Source: Candidatus Solibacter sp. (lineage in GTDB: Bacteria; Acidobacteriota; Terriglobia; Bryobacterales; Bryobacteraceae). From it: 14,737 nt of DNA. The DNA is taken from NCBI GenBank assembly GCA_017883345.1, contig JADGNT010000030.1:1-14737 (forward strand), given 5' to 3'. Positions 1 through 7,358 of this stretch are shown piece after piece; position 1 is the stretch's first letter; each line of letters starts with the position of its first letter. The position numbers were made by a program, and so were the translations under genes. The notes beneath the pieces are model-generated. The model made no database searches and was not told the DNA's origin. It worked only from the letters and a program-made list of their open reading frames with translations.

Positions 1-2
1 CA

Positions 3-233
3 TCAACGCTTGCGCGCGCTTTGCAGGTGCTGATTCAGATGCCCCAGGCTGGCGAACTGCCCGGCGAACCGGGCCGTGCTTGGCGGGCGCGGCGGGCGGC
101 GCGGGCTGAAATCGCGGCGGCGGAAGAGGTCCGACTTCGAGATCACGGCGGCGCCCATCGGGCGGTATTCGTAAGTGCCTTGCGCCCAGGCTAACTGCTC
201 GTCCACCCAGAGATAGAACCCCATCGGCTTCAT
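3..233 (-). CDS. small hypothetical protein, 76 aa
   Basis: I do not recognise a family. The frame has a complete stop at positions 3-5 and G/C-rich third codon positions throughout, which favours real coding. The product starts with an aromatic segment (MKPMGFYLWVDEQLAWAQGT) and ends in a basic, Arg/Pro-rich tail, with no signal peptide, membrane segment or cysteine motif. I chose the ATG at 233 over one at 275 because the extra residues look like non-coding sequence. No clear Shine-Dalgarno precedes either start. It is transcribed divergently from the SDR gene, with a palindromic repeat between them. It could still be a chance open frame in GC-rich DNA. Confidence 0.42.
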   Translation of the reverse strand: MKPMGFYLWVDEQLAWAQGTYEYRPMGAAVISKSDLFRRRDFSPRRPPRPPSTARFAGQFASLGHLNQHLQSARKR

Positions 234-283
234 CTTACAACGGCGGCGGCAGTTGCCGGAGCACGGCCAAGCCATCTTCGAAG

Positions 284-341
284 CAACCGCTCCCTCACGG
301 TCGCGGCTCTGATCGGAGCCGCGACCGTTAGGGAGCGGTTG
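284..341. repeat. long palindromic intergenic repeat (26-bp arms, 6-nt loop)
   Basis: Arms at 284-309 and 316-341 are reverse complements with a single mismatch, around a 6-nt loop (310-315). The core reads CGGTCGCGGCTC on the left arm. A degenerate partial copy of the right arm follows at 345-360 (GACGGTTAGGGCGCGT). It lies between two divergent genes, so it is unlikely to be a terminator. It resembles REP- or MITE-like palindromes scattered through intergenic DNA. Confidence 0.85.
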
Positions 342-366
342 TCTGACGGTTAGGGCGCGTTACAAT
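339..366 (+). promoter_or_regulatory. putative promoter of the SDR-pectinase operon, leaderless type
   Basis: A -10-like TACAAT (361-366) is preceded, after a 16-nt spacer, by a weak -35-like TTGTCT (339-344) that overlaps the edge of the palindromic repeat. The ATG of the SDR gene follows after only 7 nt, so transcription would start at or next to the A of the ATG. No Shine-Dalgarno is visible. This is a motif reading only. Confidence 0.45.
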
Positions 367-373
367 CTCAGGC

Positions 374-1102
374 ATGAGTGTGAAACTAACGAACCAAGTG
401 GTACTTGTCATCGGCGCCTCCAGCGGCATCGGGCGCGAGACGGCGATTCTGTTCGCCCGCGAAGGCGCGCGCGTGATGGCGGCGGCGCGGCGCAAGGACC
501 GTCTGCGCGCCTTGCAGCAGGAGCTGGCGGCGGAAAATGCCGCCATCGAGATCGCCGTGGCGGACGCCTCCAGCGTGGAGGATATGGAAGGACTGGTGCG
601 CCACACGCGCGAACGCCTGGGCGAAATCGACATCCTGGTTTACAGCACGGGGACCAATGTCAAGGATCGCGCGCTCTCGCGGCTGACTCCCGCCATCTGG
701 GACATGATGATGTCGGTGAATCTCAACGGCGCCTACTACGCGACGCAGGCGGCGCTCCCCGCCATGCGCCAGCGCGGCTCGGGGCACCTGATTTACGTGG
801 CGTCGATTTCGAGCACCGTGCCGGATGTTTCGGGCGCGGCCTACCAGGCGTCGAAGCGCGGCCTGCTGGGCATGGCGCACGCGGTCCGCGTGGAGGAGAA
901 GCAGAACGGCATCCGCACCTGCGTGATCTGTCCGGGGCTGGTGGATACGGAACTCCTGGAGAACCGGCCGGTGAAGACCCCGGCGGAGATGCTCTCCAAG
1001 GCGTTGCAGCCGGGGGACGTGGCGGAAGCCATCCTGGCGGTGGCGAAATTGCCGGCGCGCGCGGTGGTGCCGGAACTCCAGTTGCTGCCGACCTACTTAT
1101 GA
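374..1102 (+). CDS. short-chain dehydrogenase/reductase (SDR), 242 aa
   Basis: A cytoplasmic NAD(P)-dependent oxidoreductase of the classical SDR family, with the family's usual length. The Rossmann glycine motif is GASSGIG at residues 14-20. Arginines follow strand beta-2 (ARRKDR, about 38-43), which usually favours NADP(H). D64 is in the adenine-contacting position. The catalytic set is N116, S144, Y157 and K161 (YxxxK), followed by PG at 187-188. The usual NNAG motif after beta-4 is replaced by STGT (91-94). The stop overlaps the start of the downstream polygalacturonase/pectinesterase by 4 nt (ATGA), so the two are probably translationally coupled. By context the substrate might be a sugar or uronate released from pectin, but SDR specificity cannot be read from sequence, and no uronate-enzyme signature was seen. 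Confidence 0.93.
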   Translation: MSVKLTNQVVLVIGASSGIGRETAILFAREGARVMAAARRKDRLRALQQELAAENAAIEIAVADASSVEDMEGLVRHTRERLGEIDILVYSTGTNVKDRALSRLTPAIWDMMMSVNLNGAYYATQAALPAMRQRGSGHLIYVASISSTVPDVSGAAYQASKRGLLGMAHAVRVEEKQNGIRTCVICPGLVDTELLENRPVKTPAEMLSKALQPGDVAEAILAVAKLPARAVVPELQLLPTYL

Positions 1103-3378
1103 GACTCGCGCTTTTCCTGCTTGCGCTGCCGCTGATGCATGCGCAGGACACACGAAAGGTGGTGGAACCGGGGTTCCCACCGGCGTGCGAGGTACTGACG
1201 GCGCGCCTCGCGGCGCCCGGCGGCGCGCTGTCCGACGCCGACGAACGGCGGCCCGACACGGCGCGCCTGCAGAAGGCGATCAATGGCTGCGCGCCCGGCA
1301 AAGCCGTCGAACTGAAGCCGGCGGGCGACCGCCGGATTTTTCTCAGCGGGCCGATCCTGCTCAAGCCAGGCGTCACGCTGCTGATCGACGCCAACGCGGC
1401 CCTGTTCGCCTCACGCGATCCGCGCGACTACGATTTGACGCCGGGAAGCTGCGGCGTAGTGAACGAGCGCGGACGCGGGTGCCAGCCGTTCCTGCTGGCG
1501 GAGCAGGCGCCGGGCAGCGGCATCATGGGCGATGGCTCGATCGACGGGCGCGGCGGGGCCACCCTGCTGGGGCTCAAGGTCTCGTGGTGGGATCTGGCCA
1601 AGGAGGCGAAGATCAAGGATCTCTCGCAGAGCGTGACGCGCCTGCTCATCGTGCGGCAGAGCGACAACTTCACGCTGTATCGCATCACGCTGCGCAATTC
1701 GCCGAACTTCCACGTGTCGGTGGAGCGCACCAACGGGTTCACCGCGTGGGGCGTCAAGATCAAGACGCCGAAGACGGCGCGCAATACGGACGGCATCGAC
1801 CCCTCGAGTTCGACCAACGTCACCATCGCCTACTGCGATATCGACACGGGCGACGACAATATCGCGATCAAGGCGGGTGCCGCCGGGCCAGCCGCCAACA
1901 TGACGATCGCGCACAATCGTTTCTATGCGGGACACGGCATGTCAATCGGCAGCGGCACCGATGGCGGGGTGAACCACGTGCGGGTGAGCGATCTGAGCAT
2001 CGACGGGGCGGACAACGGGATCCGCATCAAGAGCGACCGCAGCCGCGGCGGCCTGGTGCAGGACGTGTCGTACGAGAACGTCTGCATGCGCAACGTGCAG
2101 AACCCGATCGTATTGACCTCGATGTACACCACGTTCGACGGCAACAAGCTGCCCGATTATCGCGACATCGTGCTCAGGAATGTGCACAGCGTGACTCCAG
2201 GCTGGCTGACTCTGCTGGGCCTGGACGCGCAGCACCGCATCGAAGTGAGCTTGGAGAACGTCACGGTGGACGGGGTCAAGCGGGAGCAGATCACGGCGGC
2301 GAATTCCGTGGTGCGGATGGCCGGCGGCAATCTGCCATGGGAGGGCAACGGGGTCAGCGTGACGAAGCTGGCTGGAGGCGCGGCGCCGGTGAATTGCGAC
2401 GGCCGCTTCGTGCGCTTCCCGGAGATCCCCACCGCGCCGCAAGCGAAGGTCACGATTCCGCCGGAGGACAAGACGCTGTATGTCTCGGGATCGGGCACGG
2501 GCGACTACTACTCGATCCAGCGCGCCATCGACGTGGCGCCGGCCGAAGGCGCGGTGATTTCGGTGACGCCCGGGACGTACCACGAAGTGTTGACCATCAA
2601 CAAGCCGAACATCACCATCCGCAGCAGCTACCAGGACGCGAGCCGGACGGTGATTGTCGCCGGCAAGAGCGCGGGGACGTCGGGCGGCACCATGAATTCG
2701 GCCACGGTCAACGTGCGCGCCGACAACTTCACGGCGGAGAACGTGACCTTCGCCAACGATTTCAATCGCACCCACGAGCAGGTGCCCACGGGATCGCAGG
2801 CGCTGGCCCTGTTGGTCACCGGCGATCGCGCGGTGTTCCGCAATGTGCGGCTGCTGGGCAATCAGGACACGGTTTACGCCGGCAGCAAGCGGCAGTATTT
2901 CGCCGATTGCTACATCGAGGGCAACGTCGATTTCATCTTCGGCGATGCCAAGGCGGTGTTCGAGGGATGCGAGATCCGGAGCACACCGCACTCCATCGGG
3001 TACATTACGGCGCAAGGAAAAAGCGCCGCCGGGCAGGACAGCGCGTTCGTATTCCAGCGGTGCAAACTGACGGCCGCGCCCGGGGTGACCAACGTGTGGC
3101 TGGGGCGTCCCTGGCGGCCGTATGCCAGCGTGGTGTTTCTGCATACCGAAATGGGCGCCCACATCGAGGCGGCGGGATGGCGCGAGTGGCACCCGGGCGA
3201 GACCCACTACATGGATACGGTGAGCTACGCCGAGTTCCAGAACAGCGGTCCGGGGGCGCATCCCACGGAGCGCGACGCGCACACCAAGAAGCTGACACCG
3301 GCGGAAGCGGCGCAATACGACGCCCGGCAGTTCCTGGCGGGCACGGACGGTTGGGACCCCACGGCGCGGCGGCAATAA
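1099..3378 (+). CDS. exported polygalacturonase (GH28)-pectin methylesterase (CE8) fusion, 759 aa
   Basis: A bifunctional pectin-degrading enzyme. Residues 1-15 form a signal peptide (MRLALFLLALPLMHA, cut before QD). Residues about 25-445 are a GH28 right-handed beta-helix with the hallmark motifs NTD (229-231), GDD (251-253), GHG (278-280) and RIK (309-311); D231, D252 and D253 are the expected catalytic acids and H279 the conserved histidine. Residues about 457-755 are a CE8 pectin methylesterase with Q567, QDTVY (589-593), GNVDFIFG (608-615) and LGRPW (668-672); D590 and D611 are the expected acid and nucleophile, with Q589 and R670 in the active site. All key residues are present in both domains. 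The CE8 half would remove methyl esters and the GH28 half would hydrolyse the resulting polygalacturonate. The ATG overlaps the SDR stop. A hairpin repeat follows 10 nt after the stop. Confidence 0.95.
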   Translation: MRLALFLLALPLMHAQDTRKVVEPGFPPACEVLTARLAAPGGALSDADERRPDTARLQKAINGCAPGKAVELKPAGDRRIFLSGPILLKPGVTLLIDANAALFASRDPRDYDLTPGSCGVVNERGRGCQPFLLAEQAPGSGIMGDGSIDGRGGATLLGLKVSWWDLAKEAKIKDLSQSVTRLLIVRQSDNFTLYRITLRNSPNFHVSVERTNGFTAWGVKIKTPKTARNTDGIDPSSSTNVTIAYCDIDTGDDNIAIKAGAAGPAANMTIAHNRFYAGHGMSIGSGTDGGVNHVRVSDLSIDGADNGIRIKSDRSRGGLVQDVSYENVCMRNVQNPIVLTSMYTTFDGNKLPDYRDIVLRNVHSVTPGWLTLLGLDAQHRIEVSLENVTVDGVKREQITAANSVVRMAGGNLPWEGNGVSVTKLAGGAAPVNCDGRFVRFPEIPTAPQAKVTIPPEDKTLYVSGSGTGDYYSIQRAIDVAPAEGAVISVTPGTYHEVLTINKPNITIRSSYQDASRTVIVAGKSAGTSGGTMNSATVNVRADNFTAENVTFANDFNRTHEQVPTGSQALALLVTGDRAVFRNVRLLGNQDTVYAGSKRQYFADCYIEGNVDFIFGDAKAVFEGCEIRSTPHSIGYITAQGKSAAGQDSAFVFQRCKLTAAPGVTNVWLGRPWRPYASVVFLHTEMGAHIEAAGWREWHPGETHYMDTVSYAEFQNSGPGAHPTERDAHTKKLTPAEAAQYDARQFLAGTDGWDPTARRQ

Positions 3379-3387
3379 GCATCAGAG

Positions 3388-3420
3388 GTGGGACAGACGA
3401 TCGCCTTTTGTCGTCTGTCA
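3388..3420. repeat. hairpin repeat, copy 1 of the GTGGGACAGACG family
   Basis: A perfect 9-bp stem (GACAGACGA at 3392-3400 pairs with TCGTCTGTC at 3411-3419) encloses a 10-nt loop. The 5' part, GTGGGACAGACG, matches the repeats at 4771-4827. It follows the pectinase stop and could act as a terminator, but no T-run follows it. Confidence 0.75.
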
Positions 3421-3460
3421 GGCCGCGCGGACTTCATAGCGGACATAACAGAGGCCGCTC

Positions 3461-3501
3461 AAACGCTGTCAATCCTGATATCATTAATTGATTCAGCGTT
3501 T
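3461..3501. promoter_or_regulatory. 41-nt dyad abutting the Fic start codon, putative operator or leader hairpin
   Basis: AAACGCTG (3461-3468) is the exact reverse complement of CAGCGTTT (3494-3501), and just inside it TCAAT (3469-3473) matches ATTGA (3487-3491), with a 2-nt bulge on the right. The 13-nt centre contains the palindrome TGATATCA (3476-3483). The right arm ends at the base before the ATG. The region is AT-rich compared with its surroundings. It could be a DNA operator over the promoter or an RNA hairpin at the start codon. Confidence 0.6.
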
Positions 3502-4740
3502 ATGAAGAAATCGAAAGCGGACATTCAAGCGGACATTTTGGCGGTCGTAGACCGTAACGAAACACCCGCCTTGATGGAGCCGCTGGTGATTGGCGACAGT
3601 GCTCGCCAGCGCCCTGCCCTGGCGGATCTCGCGTTGACGCTGGCCCAGAAATCCACCGGCTTGTGCCGCAGCCTGCCCGCGGGTATTGTGCCATCGCTGG
3701 CCAGTCTGGTTCGAGCCATGAACTGCTACTACAGCAATCTGATCGAGGGACACAACACGCATCCAGTGGATATCGAGCGTGCTCTGAAGAACGACTACAG
3801 CCGGAACGAAGGCAAGCGTGATTTGCAGCTTGAGGCGAAAGCTCACATCGCGGTGCAGGCGTGGATCGATACGGGCGGTCTGACGGGCCGTGCTCTCACA
3901 ACGGCGGGCATCCTCGAGATCCACCGCCGCTTTTGTGAGGAGTTGCCTGAGCGTCTGCTTTTGGTGGAAGACCCGCGGACCCACGACCGGCTCCGCGTGG
4001 TTCCAGGAGAACTCCGCCGGCGCGATGTCGCGGTGGGGCGGCACGTGCCGATCAGCCCGGGCGCCATCCCGCGTTTTCTGGCGCGCTATGAAGCGGTCTA
4101 CAGCCGTCTCGGAAAAGCGGAATCCATTGTCGCCGCCGCCGCCGCCCACCACCGCTTGCTGTGGATGCATCCTTTCCTGGACGGAAATGGCCGCGTGGCG
4201 CGCCTGATGTCACACGCCGTCTTCTTGGATACGCTGGAAACCGGCGCGGTGTGGTCGATTGCCCGAGGGCTGGCGCGCCATGCGGAGAGTTACAAACGAC
4301 ACCTCGCGCAATGCGACGAGACCCGCCGGAACGATCTGGATGGCCGTGGGACGCTGAGTGAAGAAGCTCTGGTGGAGTTCACGCGGTTTTTTCTGACCAC
4401 CTGCATCGATCAGGTGACGTTCATGGAAGGCCTGGTGCAGCCAGACGGGCTGCGTGCGCGCATTTTATTGTGGGCCCGGGAGGAAGTAAGGCTGGGGCAA
4501 CTGCCGCCCAAGGCAGGAGCGATTCTGGAGGCAATTCTCTATCGCGGAGAGTTACCGCGGGCCGGCGCCGCGCGAATTGTCGGTACCGGCGACCGTCAGG
4601 CGCGCCGCATCGTTTCCCTATTGATGGAGCGCGGCGTGCTTGCCGCCGATAGTTCGCGGGCAGCATTGCGCCTCGCCTTCCCGGCGACCCAGGCTGCACG
4701 CTGGATGCCCGGGCTCTTCCCCGAGCAATCGGCAGAGTAA
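3502..4740 (+). CDS. Fic-family protein with N-terminal inhibitory motif and C-terminal winged helix, 412 aa
   Basis: Fic enzymes usually transfer AMP, or another nucleotide-derived group, from a nucleotide to hydroxyl groups of target proteins. The catalytic motif HPFLDGNGRVAR is intact at residues 223-234, with H223 as general base, D227 as the metal-binding acid and R231 contacting phosphate. Upstream, SNLIEG (78-83) fits the (S/T)xxxE(G/N) inhibitory motif; E82 would block the ATP site, so this is a class II, self-inhibited Fic protein. Residues about 340-390 look like a winged helix-turn-helix, as in many Fic proteins with a possible regulatory role. I use the ATG at 3502 because an earlier in-frame GTG at 3388 lies inside a hairpin repeat and adds unconserved sequence. 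No Shine-Dalgarno is seen. The gene appears less GC-rich than its neighbours, and copies of one repeat family flank it. Confidence 0.9.
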   Translation: MKKSKADIQADILAVVDRNETPALMEPLVIGDSARQRPALADLALTLAQKSTGLCRSLPAGIVPSLASLVRAMNCYYSNLIEGHNTHPVDIERALKNDYSRNEGKRDLQLEAKAHIAVQAWIDTGGLTGRALTTAGILEIHRRFCEELPERLLLVEDPRTHDRLRVVPGELRRRDVAVGRHVPISPGAIPRFLARYEAVYSRLGKAESIVAAAAAHHRLLWMHPFLDGNGRVARLMSHAVFLDTLETGAVWSIARGLARHAESYKRHLAQCDETRRNDLDGRGTLSEEALVEFTRFFLTTCIDQVTFMEGLVQPDGLRARILLWAREEVRLGQLPPKAGAILEAILYRGELPRAGAARIVGTGDRQARRIVSLLMERGVLAADSSRAALRLAFPATQAARWMPGLFPEQSAE

Positions 4741-4770
4741 GAAGATGTGTAAGGATCACTAAGACTCTGG

Positions 4771-4827
4771 GTTGACAGACGAAAGCGTCTGTCCCACTTT
4801 GTGGGGCAGGCGCTTTCGCCTGCCAAC
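4771..4827. repeat. two head-to-head copies of the GTGGGACAGACG hairpin repeat
   Basis: Two 27-nt copies, 4771-4797 (minus orientation) and 4801-4827 (plus), face each other across TTT. Each forms a perfect 8-bp stem with a 4-nt loop: GACAGACG/CGTCTGTC (4774-4781/4786-4793) and GGCAGGCG/CGCCTGCC (4805-4812/4817-4824). They differ at four positions, which form two base pairs (A-T in one, G-C in the other), so both stems stay intact. They lie between the convergent Fic and hrpB genes and may end transcription from both sides, although T-runs are short. Confidence 0.85.
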
Positions 4828-4875
4828 ACGGCGATGCCTGCGATTCTTGCTCAGCTTCTAAGCCAGCGCCAACTC

Positions 4876-7350
4876 CTACCCCAGCGGGTTCTCCGGCCAC
4901 GCGTGCTTGGGGTAGCGGCGGGAGAGTTCCTTGCGCACTTGTGGGTAGAGGCGCTGCCAGAAGCCGGCCAGGTCGCTGGTCATCTGCACGGGACGCTGGT
5001 TGGGCGCCAGCAGGTGCACCACCACGGGGACAGCGCCGCGGGCCACCGCGGGCGTCTCGCGCATGCCGAAGAAATCCTGCAAGCGGGAGGCGATCCAGGG
5101 CGGCTGGTTGGGCTCGTAGTGAACCGGCACCTGGCGCCCGCGCGGCAGCCGGATGGCCGCCGGCGCGATCTCTTCCAACAGGCGGCGCGTCCCTGGCGGC
5201 AGTTGCCGCTCGATGGCGCGCAGCAGGCCGGCGCCGCGCGAGGCGGATTCCAACTCGGCGAAGCTCTTGAGTCCGGTGGCGAGCGACCCGAGCGCGGCCT
5301 CGACGGCGGCGGCATCGAGCGGCGCGGCATCGAGCATCACGGCGCCATGGAGCGCCGCGAATTGGACGCGCGATTGGAAGGCCGCGATCTCCTGCAGATC
5401 GGCGAAGCGCCCGAGGCCCGCCTCCACCGCTTTGTGCGCCAGGAAAACGCCGGCCTGCTCGGGATCGGGCGGCGTGCGGCGGGTATCGATCGCGATCTGG
5501 TCGAACATCAGCGAGGTCACCGCTTCCACGCGCTCGCCGGCGCGATTCCATTCGAGTGTGGAGACCTCGCGGAGACGATCCGGAAAGAGGTCGAGCAGCC
5601 ACGCGGGCTCGATGGCGCTCGCCAGACGCACCAGCGGCGCCTCCCGATCCTTGCGGTCTTCGGCCTCCACGGCCACGAAGAGCTCCGCGTCCGTGACCGT
5701 GCTGTTGGGCGCCTGCTGTGCGGGGGCGCCGCTCGCCAACTGCAAGTCCGCACCCTGACGCCGCCGCGCCACGCGATCGGGGAAGGCGGTCAGGATGCTC
5801 AGCAGGAGCGCATCTTCGCTGCCGCCGGCGCGTTCCCCAGCGCTACCAGTGGCGCGCGCGCCAGCCCGGCCCGTGGTGCGCGTGCCCGCACCTCCCGCCC
5901 CGCCCAACTGGCGGAACAGCCGCGCGGCGTACGGCGACCACTCCGCTTCGAGCAGCACCAGCAGGTCCGAGCGCGAGGCGTGCGGCGCTCTGGCCGGCAG
6001 GCGATCGCCGGCGCTGAGCAACGCGGCCACCGCGCAGCCGTCGCGAGCCACGCCGCGGCGCCGCGCTTCCACCATCAGGCGGCTCAATCGCGGGTGCAAT
6101 GGATAGCGCGCCATTTCCCGGGCGGTACTGCCGGTGGCGCCGAGTTGGCGCAGCAGCTCGTGCGCCTGAACGATCGCAGCGGCCGGCGGAGCGTCCAGCC
6201 AATCGAGCGCCGCCAGGTCCAGGTTCATGGCCTGCAACAGCAGGGCGGTGGGCGCCAGATCCTCGCGCAGGATCTGCGGCACATCCTGCGCCGGCCGCCG
6301 CACGAAATCTTCCAGCGGGTAAAGCCGGATGGCGCGCCCCGGCCCGGTGCGTCCCGCGCGCCCGGCGCGCTGGTTAGCGCTCGCCTGGCTGATGCGCGCC
6401 ACCTGAAGCGCCGGCAGCCCGGACCACGGCGAGTGGCTGGCCACACGCGCCAGGCCGCTATCGACGACCGCGCTGACGCCGTCGATGGTGATGGAACTTT
6501 CCGCCACGTTGGTGGAGAGGATGATCTTGGTCTGGGTACACGGCGCAAGGGCGCGGTCCTGCTCCTCGGGCGATTGATCCCCGTAGAGCGGCAGGAGCAG
6601 CCACCCGTGACGGCGGGCCAGCGCCGCGCAGGCGTTTTGCGCGCGGCGGATTTCGAACGATCCGGGCAGGAACACCAACACGTGGCCCATCCCACCGACG
6701 GCGAGCCCGGGGGCGGCCAGCCGTTCAAGCGCGGCCACCACCTGGTCTTCCAGCGGTGCGGCGGAATGCGGAGTGTACTCGATCGCCAGCCGATGCTGCC
6801 GCCCCGCCGACCGGAGAACGGGCAGAGCCTGCCTCCCCTCGCCCGCCAGATACTGCGCGATAGGCGCCGCATCGAGGGTCGCCGACATGACGACGATCTT
6901 GAGATCCGGCCGCCCGGTGCGCTGCAAGCGCCGCAGCAAGGCCAGCGCCAGATCGCCTTCCAGATGCCGCTCATGGAATTCGTCGAGCACCACGCAGCCC
7001 ACGCGCTCTAGACAGGGGTCGCTCAGCATGCGCCGCGTGAGCACGCCTTCGGTCAGGAAGCGCAGGCGCGTGCGCGGTCCCGCCACCTCCTCGAAGCGCA
7101 CCTGATAGCCCACCGTTTCGCCCACCGCCTCGCCGCGTTCGCCCGCCACGTAACGCGCGGCCAGGCGCGCGGCCAGACGGCGCGGTTCCAGCACCAGCAC
7201 CTCGCGCGCGGCCAGCCCGAGCAGGTCAAGCAGCGCGGGCGGCACGCGCGTGGTCTTGCCCGCCCCAGGCGGCGCTTCCAGCACGAGATGGTTGCCGGTG
7301 CGCAGGTGGTGCGGAATGGCGGGGAGCAGCTCGTCGATGGGGAGACGCAC
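4876..7350 (-). CDS. hrpB: ATP-dependent helicase HrpB, 824 aa
   Basis: A DEAH/RHA-family superfamily 2 helicase of unknown exact substrate. Motifs are in order: Walker A PPGAGKTT (27-34), Ia LEPRRLAAR (54-62), Walker B DEFH (123-126), SAT (156-158), STNVAESSITIDGV (279-292) and QASANQRAGRAGR (322-334). DEFH in place of DEAH and a C-terminal end of the type RRYPKHAWPENP are typical of HrpB, and the length fits. I chose the GTG at 7350 (MRLPIDELLP) because HrpB proteins normally begin this close to Walker A; a longer frame from 7458 overlaps the upstream gene. It starts 8 nt after the TPR gene's stop, so the two are probably cotranscribed. Residues about 483-512 hold a Gly/Ala/Arg/Thr-rich insert with a degenerate 8-residue repeat. 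Confidence 0.95.
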   Translation of the reverse strand: MRLPIDELLPAIPHHLRTGNHLVLEAPPGAGKTTRVPPALLDLLGLAAREVLVLEPRRLAARLAARYVAGERGEAVGETVGYQVRFEEVAGPRTRLRFLTEGVLTRRMLSDPCLERVGCVVLDEFHERHLEGDLALALLRRLQRTGRPDLKIVVMSATLDAAPIAQYLAGEGRQALPVLRSAGRQHRLAIEYTPHSAAPLEDQVVAALERLAAPGLAVGGMGHVLVFLPGSFEIRRAQNACAALARRHGWLLLPLYGDQSPEEQDRALAPCTQTKIILSTNVAESSITIDGVSAVVDSGLARVASHSPWSGLPALQVARISQASANQRAGRAGRTGPGRAIRLYPLEDFVRRPAQDVPQILREDLAPTALLLQAMNLDLAALDWLDAPPAAAIVQAHELLRQLGATGSTAREMARYPLHPRLSRLMVEARRRGVARDGCAVAALLSAGDRLPARAPHASRSDLLVLLEAEWSPYAARLFRQLGGAGGAGTRTTGRAGARATGSAGERAGGSEDALLLSILTAFPDRVARRRQGADLQLASGAPAQQAPNSTVTDAELFVAVEAEDRKDREAPLVRLASAIEPAWLLDLFPDRLREVSTLEWNRAGERVEAVTSLMFDQIAIDTRRTPPDPEQAGVFLAHKAVEAGLGRFADLQEIAAFQSRVQFAALHGAVMLDAAPLDAAAVEAALGSLATGLKSFAELESASRGAGLLRAIERQLPPGTRRLLEEIAPAAIRLPRGRQVPVHYEPNQPPWIASRLQDFFGMRETPAVARGAVPVVVHLLAPNQRPVQMTSDLAGFWQRLYPQVRKELSRRYPKHAWPENPLG

Positions 7351-7358
7351 GCGAGCTT

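Noticed and set aside
1185..3491. Long plus-strand open frame in another phase of the pectinase gene
   Set aside because: Its product is low-complexity, rich in Arg, Gly, His and Gln, with no domain; the overlapping frame has clear GH28 and CE8 motifs. GC-rich DNA yields such frames.
3388..3501. Longer Fic protein starting at the GTG at 3388
   Set aside because: The start lies inside a hairpin repeat and the frame crosses the 41-nt dyad; the added residues do not look like a Fic N-terminus.
3438..3537. AGCGGACAT occurring three times near the Fic start (3438, 3516, 3528)
   Set aside because: Two copies are in the coding region and explained by repeated Ala-Asp-Ile codons; a shared operator is not supported.
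4801..7011. Plus-strand open frame of about 736 codons opposite hrpB
   Set aside because: The minus-strand frame carries all helicase motifs; the plus-strand product is Arg/Gln/His-rich with no recognisable domain.
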